This document shows, one piece after another, positions 32,978 to 40,655 of a DNA stretch of 51,296 nt (position 1 is its first letter; each line of letters begins with the position of its first letter). A model generated the notes under the pieces. That model was not told the origin of the DNA, did no database searches, and worked only from the letters and a program-made list of their open reading frames with translations. A program made the translations under genes and the position numbers. The stretch is from positions 1 to 51,296 of the forward strand of contig NZ_BFAV01000016.1 of the NCBI RefSeq assembly GCF_002933875.1, in the 5' to 3' direction. The DNA is from Desulfocucumis palustris. GTDB lineage: Bacteria > Bacillota > Desulfotomaculia > Desulfotomaculales > Desulfocucumaceae.

Positions 32978-33199
32978 TTAATCAATATCTATCACCGGGC
33001 CGTTGGAGTTGTCTTTGGGCATTAAAAACCAGGCGATAATATACACAATAATCCCGGGGAAGGCAGCTGAGAATACTGACAATATCACATATAGCAACCG
33101 TACCAGCGTTGGGTCCCAGCCTATAAACTCTGCCAGGCCTCCGCAAACGCCGGCTATCATTTTGTATCTGTTTGACCTGCGCAGTTTTCTGCTGACCAA
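32978..33199 (-). CDS. PspC domain membrane protein
   Basis: A 73-residue PspC-domain protein. It has the typical RRSNRYKMIAGVCGGLAEFI segment near residue 6 and WDPTLVRLLYVILSV, then one membrane span (AFPGIIVYIIAWFLMP near residue 46). PspC domains occur in envelope-stress systems. TTG at 33199 follows AAAGGAG by eight bases; the GTG three codons earlier overlaps that site. Confidence 0.87.
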   Translation of the reverse strand: MVSRKLRRSNRYKMIAGVCGGLAEFIGWDPTLVRLLYVILSVFSAAFPGIIVYIIAWFLMPKDNSNGPVIDID

Positions 33200-33444
33200 G
33201 AAAATCACTCCTTTGACAGGTAATTTATTTTTGTATTTTTATTATACGAAACAAACCGGCCCGGTTATCCACCCTGCTTTTTCCGCCGGTACCGGACCGC
33301 TCCGGCCGGGTGATCCGCGGTGTTTTCCTTGCGGATACCTTTACCGTACCTTCAGGACGTCATTATAATCAATAAGCTCACAGGTAACTTGCCATCAGTG
33401 TGCCGGTCACCAGTTTTGGTCCAGGCAGTTGTTATGACGATTCT

Positions 33445-33563
33445 TGTCGAAACACCTGAAACACCATAAACCCACACCAGCCGGCGTGGGTTTTTCTTTG
33501 AGACTATTGTCTTACATACTCTTCGGCGTAACGTAAAATATTCCTGCATGGAATGACAATATT
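33445..33563 (+). mobile_element. Left-end remnant of an IS1634-like element, copy A
   Basis: Order of features matches copy B at 43878: an end TGTCGA followed by CCTGAAA, a terminator-like hairpin (AAACCCAC/GTGGGTTT), a TTCGGCGTAA block and GTAAAATATTCCTGCATGG..TGACAATATT (33533-33563, 29 of 31 bases as in copy B). No transposase frame follows. The remaining bases to about 33755 hold no recognisable gene. The minus-strand frame through this DNA is not a gene. Confidence 0.5.
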
Positions 33564-33754
33564 CCGCTTTGGGCCAAAAGGCCAGAACCTCCGGCACCTG
33601 GCGAGGGTCATTCCATAACTTACGGCTTACACACCTTACAGGGCTCATAGCCTGCAGCTTTTAGCTTCAGCAGCATTTTCAAACCAGACTATGTTATCCG
33701 GGGATATACTTGTTATAATTGGCAGGACATCCGTACAATTATATCTGTTACTAT

Positions 33755-33786
33755 AAAGAAAAAACGGCCGCCGAAGGGGCCGTTTT
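33755..33786 (-). terminator. Terminator of the GAF/hypothetical operon
   Basis: AAAACGGCC and GGCCGTTTT flank an 8-nt loop. Read on the minus strand, TTTTTTCTTT follows the stem. It lies directly downstream of the gene ending at 33794. Confidence 0.85.
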
Positions 33787-33793
33787 GATGTGA

Positions 33794-34156
33794 TCATTTT
33801 TTATTCCCGTTTAATTCTTTATGGGATGAAATATTTCGGGGCTCACTGCGAACCGAAACTGTTCTTCTATTATTGGGTTTATATTGTATTAAAAATTTCT
33901 TTCCGTTAATATCATTCGCGATAGTAAAGTCCTGGTTGTTAGCCATGTCTTGAAGGTCGTTTATACTCATAATAAGTTGCTTTGGCTTTTTTCCCCTCAT
34001 CTTGCTAAAGGAGGGGGCATTGTTTATATTTTGAACCATGACATATCCGTATTCATTAGCCTTACGGATTAGTTCATCTTCTTTTTCAATGGATTGTTTG
34101 AATCCTTCCCGAATTCTTTTTACCATGTCCATGGAATGAGAGGCTTTTACCGCCAC
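33794..34156 (-). CDS. Hypothetical 120-residue protein
   Basis: I do not recognise this soluble protein. The N-terminal part is helical and charged (MDMVKRIREGFKQSIEKEDE), followed by a mixed region (MRGKKPKQLIMSINDLQDMA) and a basic C-terminus. GTG at 34156 follows AAAGGAGGGG. It begins 13 bp after the GAF protein gene and ends in a strong terminator, so the two form an operon. A role linked to its membrane-bound GAF partner is only positional inference. Confidence 0.6.
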   Translation of the reverse strand: MAVKASHSMDMVKRIREGFKQSIEKEDELIRKANEYGYVMVQNINNAPSFSKMRGKKPKQLIMSINDLQDMANNQDFTIANDINGKKFLIQYKPNNRRTVSVRSEPRNISSHKELNGNKK

Positions 34157-34169
34157 GGATGCCCCTCCT

Positions 34170-35105
34170 TTAACAATTATTCTTCTTTAGTATATCACAC
34201 AGTTTGGCAAGTCCACATATTTCCGCGTAAAAACTTACCATAACAAGGTCATCCTGCTCAAAACCATTTATTGATTCACTCTGTATGCATAAAACACCGA
34301 CGGTTTCCGAACCAATATGTACAGGGTATCCGAGGATAGAACCATATTCATGTAATGGCGCAAACTCTCCTTTGAACCTGTCATCCAGGGAAACATTTTG
34401 AACAATATCAGGCGTGTTTATAGCCCAAATAGATCCGGTAAATCCTTCACTTATTTTAAATTTTCTTTCTCTTGCTGATGAATAGTCTATTCTATTATAT
34501 GCGTACATTTCCATAATATCATTATGTTTAAAATATATCGCAGATGATTTATCCGCGCGATCTTTAGTAAGAGTTGTAACGCACTCATCCAATACGCAAT
34601 TACAGAATTCAAAAAGCCATGTTTCCTTTCCTTCTTTCCATAGGCTAAGTAATGAACGGATTAATCTGCTTGCATTATTATGGTGTCTAATAAATATATC
34701 ATTAACATATATGAGTTGTTCCAGCAATGCTTTATGTTCCTCTTTTTGCTGGTATACTTGATCAAATAGCTCTTTAAGGCTTTCGTTATTCTTTTTTAGT
34801 ATTTTATTTTCATTGTGGGTTTTTTGGTCAAGGGCAAAAAAATTTTTCTCAAATTTTTCACTATATAAATAATTAGGCACGGCAACACCGCCGATTACTA
34901 TTGCATTTGGGTTTGACATTATATGTCTTCCAATACTTATGCCAATTATTAAAACTGAAAGGATGGAACCTAAATAGATTGCTACCGAACCGGCTTCTTT
35001 TGTGTATCCCAGATGTTTGCAACAAGATACCACTACATTGCTAAGGGCTAATAAAAGAATAATTGATAAAAAAATCCCTAAGGCGTAACTAAAAAATGCC
35101 TTCAT
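34170..35105 (-). CDS. Membrane-anchored GAF domain protein
   Basis: About 311 residues. Two membrane segments lie at residues about 5-25 and 40-60 (FFSYALGIFLSIILLLALSN, VAIYLGSILSVLIIGISIG). A coiled coil follows (residues about 95-130), then a GAF domain (FKISEGFTGSIWAINTPDIV, IGSETVGVLCIQSE) that could bind a small ligand. ATG at 35105 follows GAGGAG; the upstream 37 codons of the open frame are comM-derived scar DNA in another frame. There is no output domain, so it may signal through its operon partner. Confidence 0.75.
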   Translation of the reverse strand: MKAFFSYALGIFLSIILLLALSNVVVSCCKHLGYTKEAGSVAIYLGSILSVLIIGISIGRHIMSNPNAIVIGGVAVPNYLYSEKFEKNFFALDQKTHNENKILKKNNESLKELFDQVYQQKEEHKALLEQLIYVNDIFIRHHNNASRLIRSLLSLWKEGKETWLFEFCNCVLDECVTTLTKDRADKSSAIYFKHNDIMEMYAYNRIDYSSARERKFKISEGFTGSIWAINTPDIVQNVSLDDRFKGEFAPLHEYGSILGYPVHIGSETVGVLCIQSESINGFEQDDLVMVSFYAEICGLAKLCDILKKNNC

Positions 35106-35123
35106 CCAAAATGCTCCTCTTTT

Positions 35124-35211
35124 GGCTCCGGAAATACGCTCCCTGCAGCGCTGCGCCTGCAGGGAGCGCAGCTGCAGTCCCTGAGCGGTTTCCATGATAG
35201 CCGCACGGGCA
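35124..35211 (-). pseudogene. comM fragment at a recombinase junction
   Basis: This 88-bp piece matches the resident comM gene near 44768-44850 at roughly 85 percent, including the CPCGYHG coding segment, and runs in the same orientation. Similarity stops at the GGGCA shared with comM. Beyond that point the DNA is recombinase coding sequence. The divergence from the local comM suggests the fragment came in with the element from another host. It looks like one half of an attachment-site junction. Confidence 0.65.
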
Positions 35212-36365
35212 CCCACCTTTGGTAAGGTTGTAGCGAACCGTCACATTTGCCTTGGGCCTTTTTATCCCGTCATCGTCATGGCGGGTATGGACGATTATTT
35301 CCTTCACCAGGGTTTTTACGGTTTCTCCCTTAGCCTCAAACGGAGGGTCTTCTTTTATTTTATCTCGGAGCCCCGCCAGGAGTTCCTCCTTCGAGGCAAC
35401 ACTGGCAAATATATTTTCCCCGGAGTTAAGCCGCAGTTCAATATCTCTCACCTGTTGTTCCAGGGAAGCCTTTTCCTGCTCAATCTTGCTAAACTGCTTT
35501 TCAACATCGGAGAAATTGATCACTTTTTTCCTGAACAATTCCAGGATACACTCCTTTTCGGATTCTATTCCTTCCATTTCTTTAACCAGGGTGGCCTTTT
35601 CCGCCAGAAGGGAGTATTTTTTTGAACTGTTGTCCTCCATGCCGGCGGCACTCTCTTTTAGCGCCTCACCGGCCTGGCCGCCAGATCCCTGCGGTGTTGA
35701 CTTTCCGGATACCTTTGCGCATTTTACGGCCATCCTTGGCGTAAGAGGTGGGGATGCACAGGGCGTTAAGGTAATCAGCCACCTTTATAGTTGAATATTT
35801 TTCTTCGGCCACCAGGCGGTAAATGAGGCGCACGACATCAGCCTCGGTCATGTTGACGCCGGGGAGGGGGTTTTCGTTTATTTCAAGGTATCCCTCGGTG
35901 TTTACGATGTACCCATAAGGTATTATGCTACCAAGCCATTTTCCAGCCCGTGCAGCCCTGTTGGAGCCGTTTCCCTTTCCAGGTCTGCTACCCCCGGCCA
36001 GAATGGTCAGTAAGAAGCGTCCAGAGGGGTCTCCAGTGTCGAAGGGTTCGGTCATACTGCGTATCTTTATCCCATGCTTCTCCAAGTCGTAGACGGCGTT
36101 TAAAATGATTCTGGCGGACCTTCCGAGCCTGTCCAGCTTGTAGATGAGGAGGAGGTCAAAGCGGCCTGGCGTCATCGAGAAGGCGTTCACCTTCCGGCCG
36201 TTCCTCCAAGGGGATGGTTCCGGTAACGCCGTCATCCTTATACCAATCCTGGATTTCGAGCTGGTGGAGGTCGCAATATTTCCTGGCGAACTCAAGCTGG
36301 TTTTCTATTGTTCCTCTTTCAGCCTGATCATCTGACGAAACTCTGGCATAGATGGCTATACGCAT
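35212..36365 (-). pseudogene. Decayed large serine recombinase, copy 1
   Basis: Three frames make up one gene. The start (36365) carries the resolvase catalytic serine in IYARVSSDDQAERGTIENQL. A frameshift near 36165-36200 leads to YKLDRLGRSARIILNAVYDL and a recombinase domain with TGDPSGRFLLTILAG. After about 35690 another shift leads to the C-terminal coiled coil (EKECILELFRKKVINFSDVE and VRDIELRLNSGENIFASV). The zinc-ribbon region expected between them is missing. The gene is therefore inactive. Its 3' end runs into the comM fragment, as expected for an integrase next to its attachment site. It is about 90 percent identical to copy 2 in the C-terminal stretch. Confidence 0.85.
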
Positions 36366-36451
36366 GTGAGGTGCCTCCTCGAGGGATCAGATGTTTGGGT
36401 TTATTGTATGGCAAAATTTGGTGATTAGGTAGGGGGTAAATACAAAGGGAA

Positions 36452-36715
36452 TTAAATCTTCAATTTCAACTTTTCTATATCTGAATTTAAATTTAGTGTG
36501 TGCATCTTCCTATGGCAGTTCGGGCAAAGGGTGACAGTATTGTCTATTGTGTCTGTGCCTCCTTGCGAGAGCCATTCAATATGATGTGTCTCCAGGTAGG
36601 GTTCTTCCTTTTTGTCCTTAAATGGGGCCGGGGAATCACACAACTGGCAGATGCCTTTTGCCTTACGTTTGGCGTACTCAGAAACGTAGGGATCTCGTTG
36701 TCGAAGGTCATTTTT
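36452..36715 (-). pseudogene. Truncated HNH endonuclease gene
   Basis: The frame from 36715 encodes RDPYVSEYAKRKAKGICQLC then HHIEWLSQGGTDTIDNTVTL and CPNCHRKMH. That is a complete HNH motif with two zinc-binding CxxC pairs. The frame has no usable start codon: TAG precedes it and the only ATG nearby is in another frame. Starting at the internal TTG (36643) would remove the first zinc cysteine. It is probably the C-terminal remnant of a longer HNH protein. Confidence 0.65.
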
Positions 36716-36735
36716 CTACTCCCCGATAGTGGTTA

Positions 36736-36948
36736 ATGGGAATGTTACTAAAATTCGTCATTTTGTATGATTTAGTCGAGGCTGCTTCCATAAAGCAAGA
36801 TAGATACAGCAAGTCAGAGGTTAAATTTTTTAGTACGGTTAATATAGCGGAAATACAAAAGCAAGTTGATGACTTATCAAAAAAATATCGTGAACTTGAC
36901 TCAAAAATCCAGGAAAAAAACTGGACAGTAGAGCTTATTGAGAGCTAA
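36736..36948 (+). pseudogene. C-terminal fragment of a DIP1984-family protein
   Basis: The 70-codon frame has LVEAASIKQDRYSKSEVKFF followed by IAEIQKQVDDLSKKYRELDS and KNWTVELIES, matching the end of DIP1984-family proteins, which are about 150 residues. The first half is missing and no ribosome-binding site precedes the ATG. I regard it as a truncated remnant. Confidence 0.55.
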
Positions 36949-37496
36949 ATCTTTGTTGGTAGCCAAAATTAATAGAGGCGAGGACAGAAAAAAATGCCTG
37001 TTAAGCATTTCGATGGTGGTGCGAAGGCAGCACTAGCGGGTTCGATTCCTGCAATTACAGTTCATGCCTCGTACATGTAACTGTTTACATTATATCGTTA
37101 ATGTTACTACCATGTTCTGATCTATTGTTTTGGCGAGGGTGGGTAAGGGGCAAAAATATTAGATAAAAAAGAGGGGCCATGAGTATGCCCCTCTCTTATT
37201 TTTTATGGCTTACAAACCCCATAATGCTCATACCCCGCAGCTTGGGCAGCAGCCTCAGTACAATAGAATTGCCCCGGGGTTGCCGGGGCATGAGCATAAA
37301 TTCAGAAGTTTTTCGCTAGGATGTAGATTATTCCTTTTTGGGAAAATTTTTATATTCTATAAACAGAAGAGTTTCTTGGATTTTCATGGCGCTATTTTAC
37401 AAAAACACCTTTTTCGAGTGACACGTTTTTATTGACGCATAACTAGAATTTAAATAAGATTATGAACTGAAGGATAGGCTACAGTAAGGGGTTTTT
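36949..37496. other. Gene-poor accessory stretch with tRNA-like T arm and hairpins
   Basis: No gene is supported here. At 37036-37052 the sequence GCGGG-TTCGATT-CCTGC is a perfect tRNA T arm, but no acceptor or anticodon arm is found around it. It may be an attachment-site scar. Hairpins occur at 37170-37194 and at about 37269-37290 (GCCCCGG/CCGGGGC). The DNA is AT-rich and looks like decayed element sequence. Confidence 0.4.
37170..37205 (+). terminator. Orphan intrinsic terminator
   Basis: AGAGGGGC/GCCCCTCT with a 9-nt loop is followed by CTTATTTTTTAT on the plus strand. No intact gene precedes it, so it probably belonged to lost DNA or to a small RNA. Confidence 0.6.
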
Positions 37497-37588
37497 ATGA
37501 TGTCAAGTTTTCATTAATAGAAAAAAGCTTTGACAAACCCGAGCTGGTTCATATAGCAAAAACGCTACATGATTCCTATCAACCGTTA

Positions 37589-38380
37589 ATGAATGATTAT
37601 CATATATGGAATATTATTGATGCAGCTATACCGGAACGGGCTCAACCAGTTTTAAAGCCGTTGAGAAAAACGGTGGTAGGGCATAAGATTGTCAATGACA
37701 TGGTAATGAAATATTACCATTGTGAAAAAGTGGTCAAATTTCTGATGGTTAAGGAGTTCAAGAAAAAGAAAAAAGACATTACCGTCTTTGAAATGAATAT
37801 TGGCAATAGCAGGCTTGATTTAGGGCGGATTAACGGCTGCTCATATGGTTATGAGATAAAAACAGAGTTGGATACGCTAACAAAGCTTTCAAAGCAATTG
37901 GAGGACTACTCAAAAGTCCTGGAATATATTTATGTCGTCATTCACCCTAAGCATCTGGATAAGGTTCGCGACATTGTTCCTGCCCACTGCGGGGTCATTA
38001 CATATAAAGTAAGGACCGGTAAAGTAAGGACCGGAAAAATACATCTCGAAGAAGAAAAGGCAGCGGAACTGAGCCCCAAATTAAACACCGATTCTCAAAT
38101 GGAAAATTTAACCTCAAGAGACATAGAATTTATCCTTAGAAAGCTTGGAGAAAAGAAGATCCCCAGCATCCGTGGAGAAAGGGAAAACCTGCTTAGAAGT
38201 TTTCTCCCTGGGGTGGATTTTAACATGTATTATAAAACGGCTCTCAAACACAAGTTTAAGGACCGTTGGGAATACCTATGCAAAGTTTTTAAAGAAATAC
38301 AACCTATTGATGCTCAAGCTTTTTTTGCTTCGCCGGTTGATCCTTACTGGGTGTATTACAAGAATTCTTCCATGGTATGA
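37589..38380 (+). CDS. sce7726-like restriction-endonuclease-fold protein, probably 5' frameshifted
   Basis: A 263-residue frame. Residues about 75-135 resemble the sce7726 family: SRLDLGRINGCSYGYEIKTE carries the D and ExK of a PD-(D/E)XK nuclease core, followed by TKLSKQLEDYSKVLEYIYVV. A short tandem duplication (VRTGKVRTGK) follows. The ATG at 37589 has no ribosome-binding site, and similar coding sequence continues upstream in frame to about 37508. A good start (AAGGGG then ATG at 37497) is in a different frame. A one-base shift in the TTTT run near 37508 would join them, adding about 30 residues. Either a broken gene or a sequence error. No sce7725 partner is seen. Confidence 0.6.
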   Translation: MNDYHIWNIIDAAIPERAQPVLKPLRKTVVGHKIVNDMVMKYYHCEKVVKFLMVKEFKKKKKDITVFEMNIGNSRLDLGRINGCSYGYEIKTELDTLTKLSKQLEDYSKVLEYIYVVIHPKHLDKVRDIVPAHCGVITYKVRTGKVRTGKIHLEEEKAAELSPKLNTDSQMENLTSRDIEFILRKLGEKKIPSIRGERENLLRSFLPGVDFNMYYKTALKHKFKDRWEYLCKVFKEIQPIDAQAFFASPVDPYWVYYKNSSMV

Positions 38381-38748
38381 AGGTAATGCCTTATTGAAAT
38401 TCCTCATTACCGCCCATGTCAACGCCTAAATGGCTGAACATTATGGTACAGCACCGTTACATTATTTTAATTAGAGGTAGTGGCATAGTATGGAATGTTT
38501 TCGGTAAAACTGTTAGGTTGTCCGATGGATTAAGGAGAACAAGACGTCAATGGCCTTCTGCGTTCAAAAATAAAAGCCATGAAGGGCAAGGCTTTCGCTG
38601 ATTTTCTTGCTGATGACGAAACTGCCATTCATGAGATAAAAAAGATGGAAGGGAAAATTTAACTTTATCAACCAGACAATAAGACAACTTGAAGGAAAAT
38701 AATATACTGGGTAGCGAAATACTTCCATGATAAAGGAGGTCTTTTTTT
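38381..38748 (+). other. Decayed coding remnants
   Basis: The frame ending at 38662 encodes NGLLRSKIKAMKGKAFADFL then ADDETAIHEIKKMEGK, which reads like the C-terminus of a real protein, but it has no start and is preceded by stops. No family was recognised. The stretch also contains short frames without ribosome-binding sites. It is consistent with deletion-prone accessory DNA. Confidence 0.35.
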
Positions 38749-38949
38749 ATGCAAATCATTAATCGTTTTGAAGGCCAATATGCTTTAATTGAAATGAATC
38801 GAAAAATATTCCACGTCCCTAAATCGCTCATTCCCAAGGGGGCCAAAGAGGGAGATGTCATAAAGATAACGATAACCGTCGACACCGAGGCCACAGCCAA
38901 CTTGAAAAAAGAAGTCCATGGCCTGGCTGATGACCTGTTTAAGGAGTGA
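38749..38949 (+). CDS. DUF3006 protein
   Basis: A 66-residue protein with the DUF3006 pattern: INRFEGQYALIEMN at the start, HVPKSLIPKGAKEGDVIKI near residue 22. Family members usually sit beside ComEC/Rec2-like metallo-beta-lactamase genes. Here only a 20-codon remnant of a signal-peptide-like start follows. The ATG has AAAGGAGG nine bases upstream. Function unknown. Confidence 0.8.
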   Translation: MQIINRFEGQYALIEMNRKIFHVPKSLIPKGAKEGDVIKITITVDTEATANLKKEVHGLADDLFKE

Positions 38950-38957
38950 GGTTCCGT

Positions 38958-39020
38958 ATGAAAAGGCTATTTATCTTTTGGGTGGCAGTCTTTTTACTCG
39001 CCGACTTCAACGCCAATTAA
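38958..39020 (+). pseudogene. Truncated signal-peptide start after DUF3006
   Basis: The ATG at 38958 follows GGAGTGAGG and encodes MKRLFIFWVAVFLLADFNAN before a stop. It reads like a lipoprotein signal peptide in which the usual lipobox (LAGC) has become LADF. In related gene pairs DUF3006 is followed by a secreted metallo-hydrolase, so this may be the remnant of that gene. The identity is inference. Confidence 0.4.
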
Positions 39021-39104
39021 AAGACTGCAATATCTCCAGCTCTGGCACATCGACCAACTGGGGTGAAAGATATGGAACCCCGGCAGGACCGGGGAGGAAA
39101 AGTA

Positions 39105-39160
39105 AAAACCCCCGGAGCAGGAAGACCTTTTATGGGCACTCGCTCCAGGGGTTTTCATTT
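39105..39160 (+). terminator. Terminator after the DUF3006 remnant
   Basis: AAAACCCC..GGAGC (39105-39118) pairs with GCTCC..GGGGTTTT (39142-39155), followed by CATTT. It overlaps the end of the convergent small glycine-rich gene. Confidence 0.6.
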
Positions 39161-39272
39161 ACTTTTGGCAGTAGCCTCCGCCATAAGGCATTGAGAAGAC
39201 CAGGAGAATAAGTATCAAAAAGAGAATAAAGCTACCGTCGAAACCGCCGCCTCCGCCGCAACCGTAACCCAT
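39159..39272 (-). CDS. YjcZ-like glycine-rich small membrane peptide
   Basis: A 37-residue peptide: a Gly-rich start (MGYGCGGGGGFDG), one hydrophobic span (SFILFLILILLVFSM) and a Gly/Tyr/Cys end. This is the pattern of YjcZ/sporulation small membrane peptides of spore formers. ATG at 39272 follows AAAGGAGG by seven bases; the upstream frame extension lacks support. It implies a spore-forming host. Confidence 0.75.
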   Translation of the reverse strand: MGYGCGGGGGFDGSFILFLILILLVFSMPYGGGYCQK

Positions 39273-39470
39273 TAAATAACCTCCTTTTGTTTCACTGTCA
39301 TAGTATAGTATGGTAGATATATAAAGATCGTTCCTTTTATCGGGGAGTGATTTATATGGAAACAAAGTAACTGTTTACTGCTTGTACTAAAGGTTGCTAT
39401 TGTGAAATCAATATGCATTTAAGGGCTCATTTTTTAGCTGTGAAATAATAGACATTGCAATTAGCTGTTA

Positions 39471-39504
39471 AGCTGCCAGTTAATACGTTTGGCAGCTTCT
39501 TTAT
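39471..39504 (+). terminator. Leader terminator of micropeptide locus, copy 2
   Basis: AGCTGCC (39471-39477) pairs with GGCAGCT (39491-39497), followed by TCTTTATT. Stem conserved exactly with copy 1, loop changed at two positions (AGTTAATACGTTT against GGTTAATACCTTT). The upstream conserved leader runs from about 39392. Confidence 0.6.
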
Positions 39505-39562
39505 TGAGAAAAAATAGTACTAGTAAGATTATTAAATCAAATAAAACAAGGAGGTAAGTACG

Positions 39563-39667
39563 ATGACAGCAATAATAAAAAACGGTATTGTAAAAATAAT
39601 TCGCGGCTTTATGGAATTTGCTAACGTAGGTTTCCGTTACATCGAAACAGAAAGAAAGAACAAATAG
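39563..39667 (+). CDS. 34-residue micropeptide, copy 2
   Basis: Same length as copy 1 and 26/34 identical. The centre reads IIRGFMEFANVGFRYIETER. Differences lie mainly at residues 3-5, 10, 12, 21, 22 and 32 and are mostly conservative (M/I, L/V, N/K). The ATG follows AAGGAGG after nine bases. Silent changes between copies and the conserved ribosome-binding site support a translated peptide. It lies just upstream of a convergent recombinase remnant. Confidence 0.7.
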   Translation: MTAIIKNGIVKIIRGFMEFANVGFRYIETERKNK

Positions 39668-39690
39668 CCGGCATCTGAGGAGGTGTCGGC

Positions 39691-39720
39691 ATGCAAATGA
39701 AGTTGCAAGTAAATTTTTAA
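39691..39720 (+). CDS. Possible 9-residue peptide, copy 2
   Basis: ATG-started frame MQMKLQVNF behind GAGGAGGTG. The hairpin enclosing the ribosome-binding site is GCCGGC/GTCGGC here against GCCGGC/GCCGGC in copy 1, so a C-to-T change is tolerated as a G-U pair, which argues for selection on the structure. The stop codon lies in the terminator stem. Confidence 0.45.
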   Translation: MQMKLQVNF

Positions 39721-39756
39721 GCCCCTACCTGGTTTCTTTACCGGGTAGGGGCTTAT
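39719..39756 (+). terminator. Terminator of micropeptide locus, copy 2
   Basis: AAGCCCCTACC (39719-39729) and GGTAGGGGCTT (39744-39754) form an 11-bp stem around a 14-nt loop. The T tract is weak. Confidence 0.7.
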
Positions 39757-39763
39757 GTTAACT

Positions 39764-39779
39764 ACACGGGCACCCGTGT
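39764..39779. other. Candidate recombination site at recombinase copy 2
   Basis: ACACGGG-CA-CCCGTGT is an inverted repeat with a dinucleotide centre, the form of a serine-recombinase crossover site. It lies exactly where recombinase copy 2 begins. GGG-CA recurs at the comM fragment junction (35207-35211) and in resident comM (44846-44850). Assignment as an attachment site is inference. Confidence 0.45.
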
Positions 39780-40446
39780 GGACAATACCTTTGGTAAGGT
39801 TATAGCGAACCGTCACATTTGCCTTGGGCCTTTTTATCCCGTCATTGTCATGGCGGGTATGGACGATTATTTCCTTCACCAGGGTTTTTGCGATTTCTCT
39901 CTTAACCTCAAACGGAGGGTCTTCTTTTATTTTATCTCGGAGCCCCGCCAGGAGTTCCTCCTTCGAGGCAACATTGGCAAATATATTTTCCCCGGAGTTA
40001 AGCCGCAGTTCAATATCTCTCACCTGTTGTTCCAGGGAAGCCTTTTCCTGCTAAATCTTACTAAACTGCTTTTCAACATCGGAGAAATTGATCACTTTTT
40101 TCCTGAACAATTCCAGGATACATTCCTTTTCTGATTCTATTTCTCTTCGGCTACCAAGCGGTGAATGAGACGCACGACATCATCCTCGGTCATGTTGACG
40201 CTGGGGAGGGGGTTTTCGTTTGTTTCGTGGTAACCCTCGGTGTTTACGATGTACTCATAAGGTACTATGCCGCCAAGCCATTTTCCAGTTCCGTGCTGTC
40301 CTGTTAGAGCCAAGTCAAAGCCAGTTTCCCTCTCCAGTTCCGCTACACCTGTTAAAATGGTCAATAGAAAGCGTCCGGAGGGGTCTCCGGTGTAATGGTT
40401 CGGTCTGGCCCTCGGATGAGACACGGGCATAGATGGCGATACGCAT
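39773..40446 (-). pseudogene. Decayed large serine recombinase, copy 2
   Basis: The start at 40446 gives MRIAIYARVSSE, then a deletion joins it to the recombinase-domain piece TGDPSGRFLLTILTGVAELE and WLGGIVPYEYIVNTEGYHET. A second deletion near 40140 leads to the coiled coil. A stop codon (near 40054) follows before MRDIELRLNSGENIFANV. The zinc ribbon is absent. It is clearly a second, more decayed copy of the gene at 35212-36365 and lies on the same strand. Confidence 0.85.
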
Positions 40447-40590
40447 AGAGGTCCTCCTGGGATAGGTGATTATATGGTTGGATTAATCATATAGCAGAAT
40501 TTGGCGGTGAGGGAGGGAGTTGTTAAAAGAAGCCTACAAGAATTATCCCAGAAAACCCGGGTATTTTCTTGATTTTATTACAGAGAAGAT

Positions 40591-40629
40591 TAAAAAATAT
40601 GGCGCCTGTGAGCTATTTTCACAGACGCC
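40591..40629 (-). terminator. Terminator of the C25 protease gene
   Basis: GGCGCCTGTGA (40601-40611) pairs with TCACAGACGCC (40619-40629) with one wobble. Read on the minus strand it is followed by ATATTTTTTAAT. Confidence 0.8.
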
Positions 40630-40655
40630 TTGCATTTGAGCAGTAAACATTAGCA

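Noticed and set aside
33352..33648. 98-residue minus-strand frame
   Set aside because: It lies in the IS left-end remnant, crosses its hairpin and lacks a ribosome-binding site.
37201..37435. 76-residue plus-strand frame
   Set aside because: It starts inside a terminator tail, has no ribosome-binding site and passes through two hairpins.
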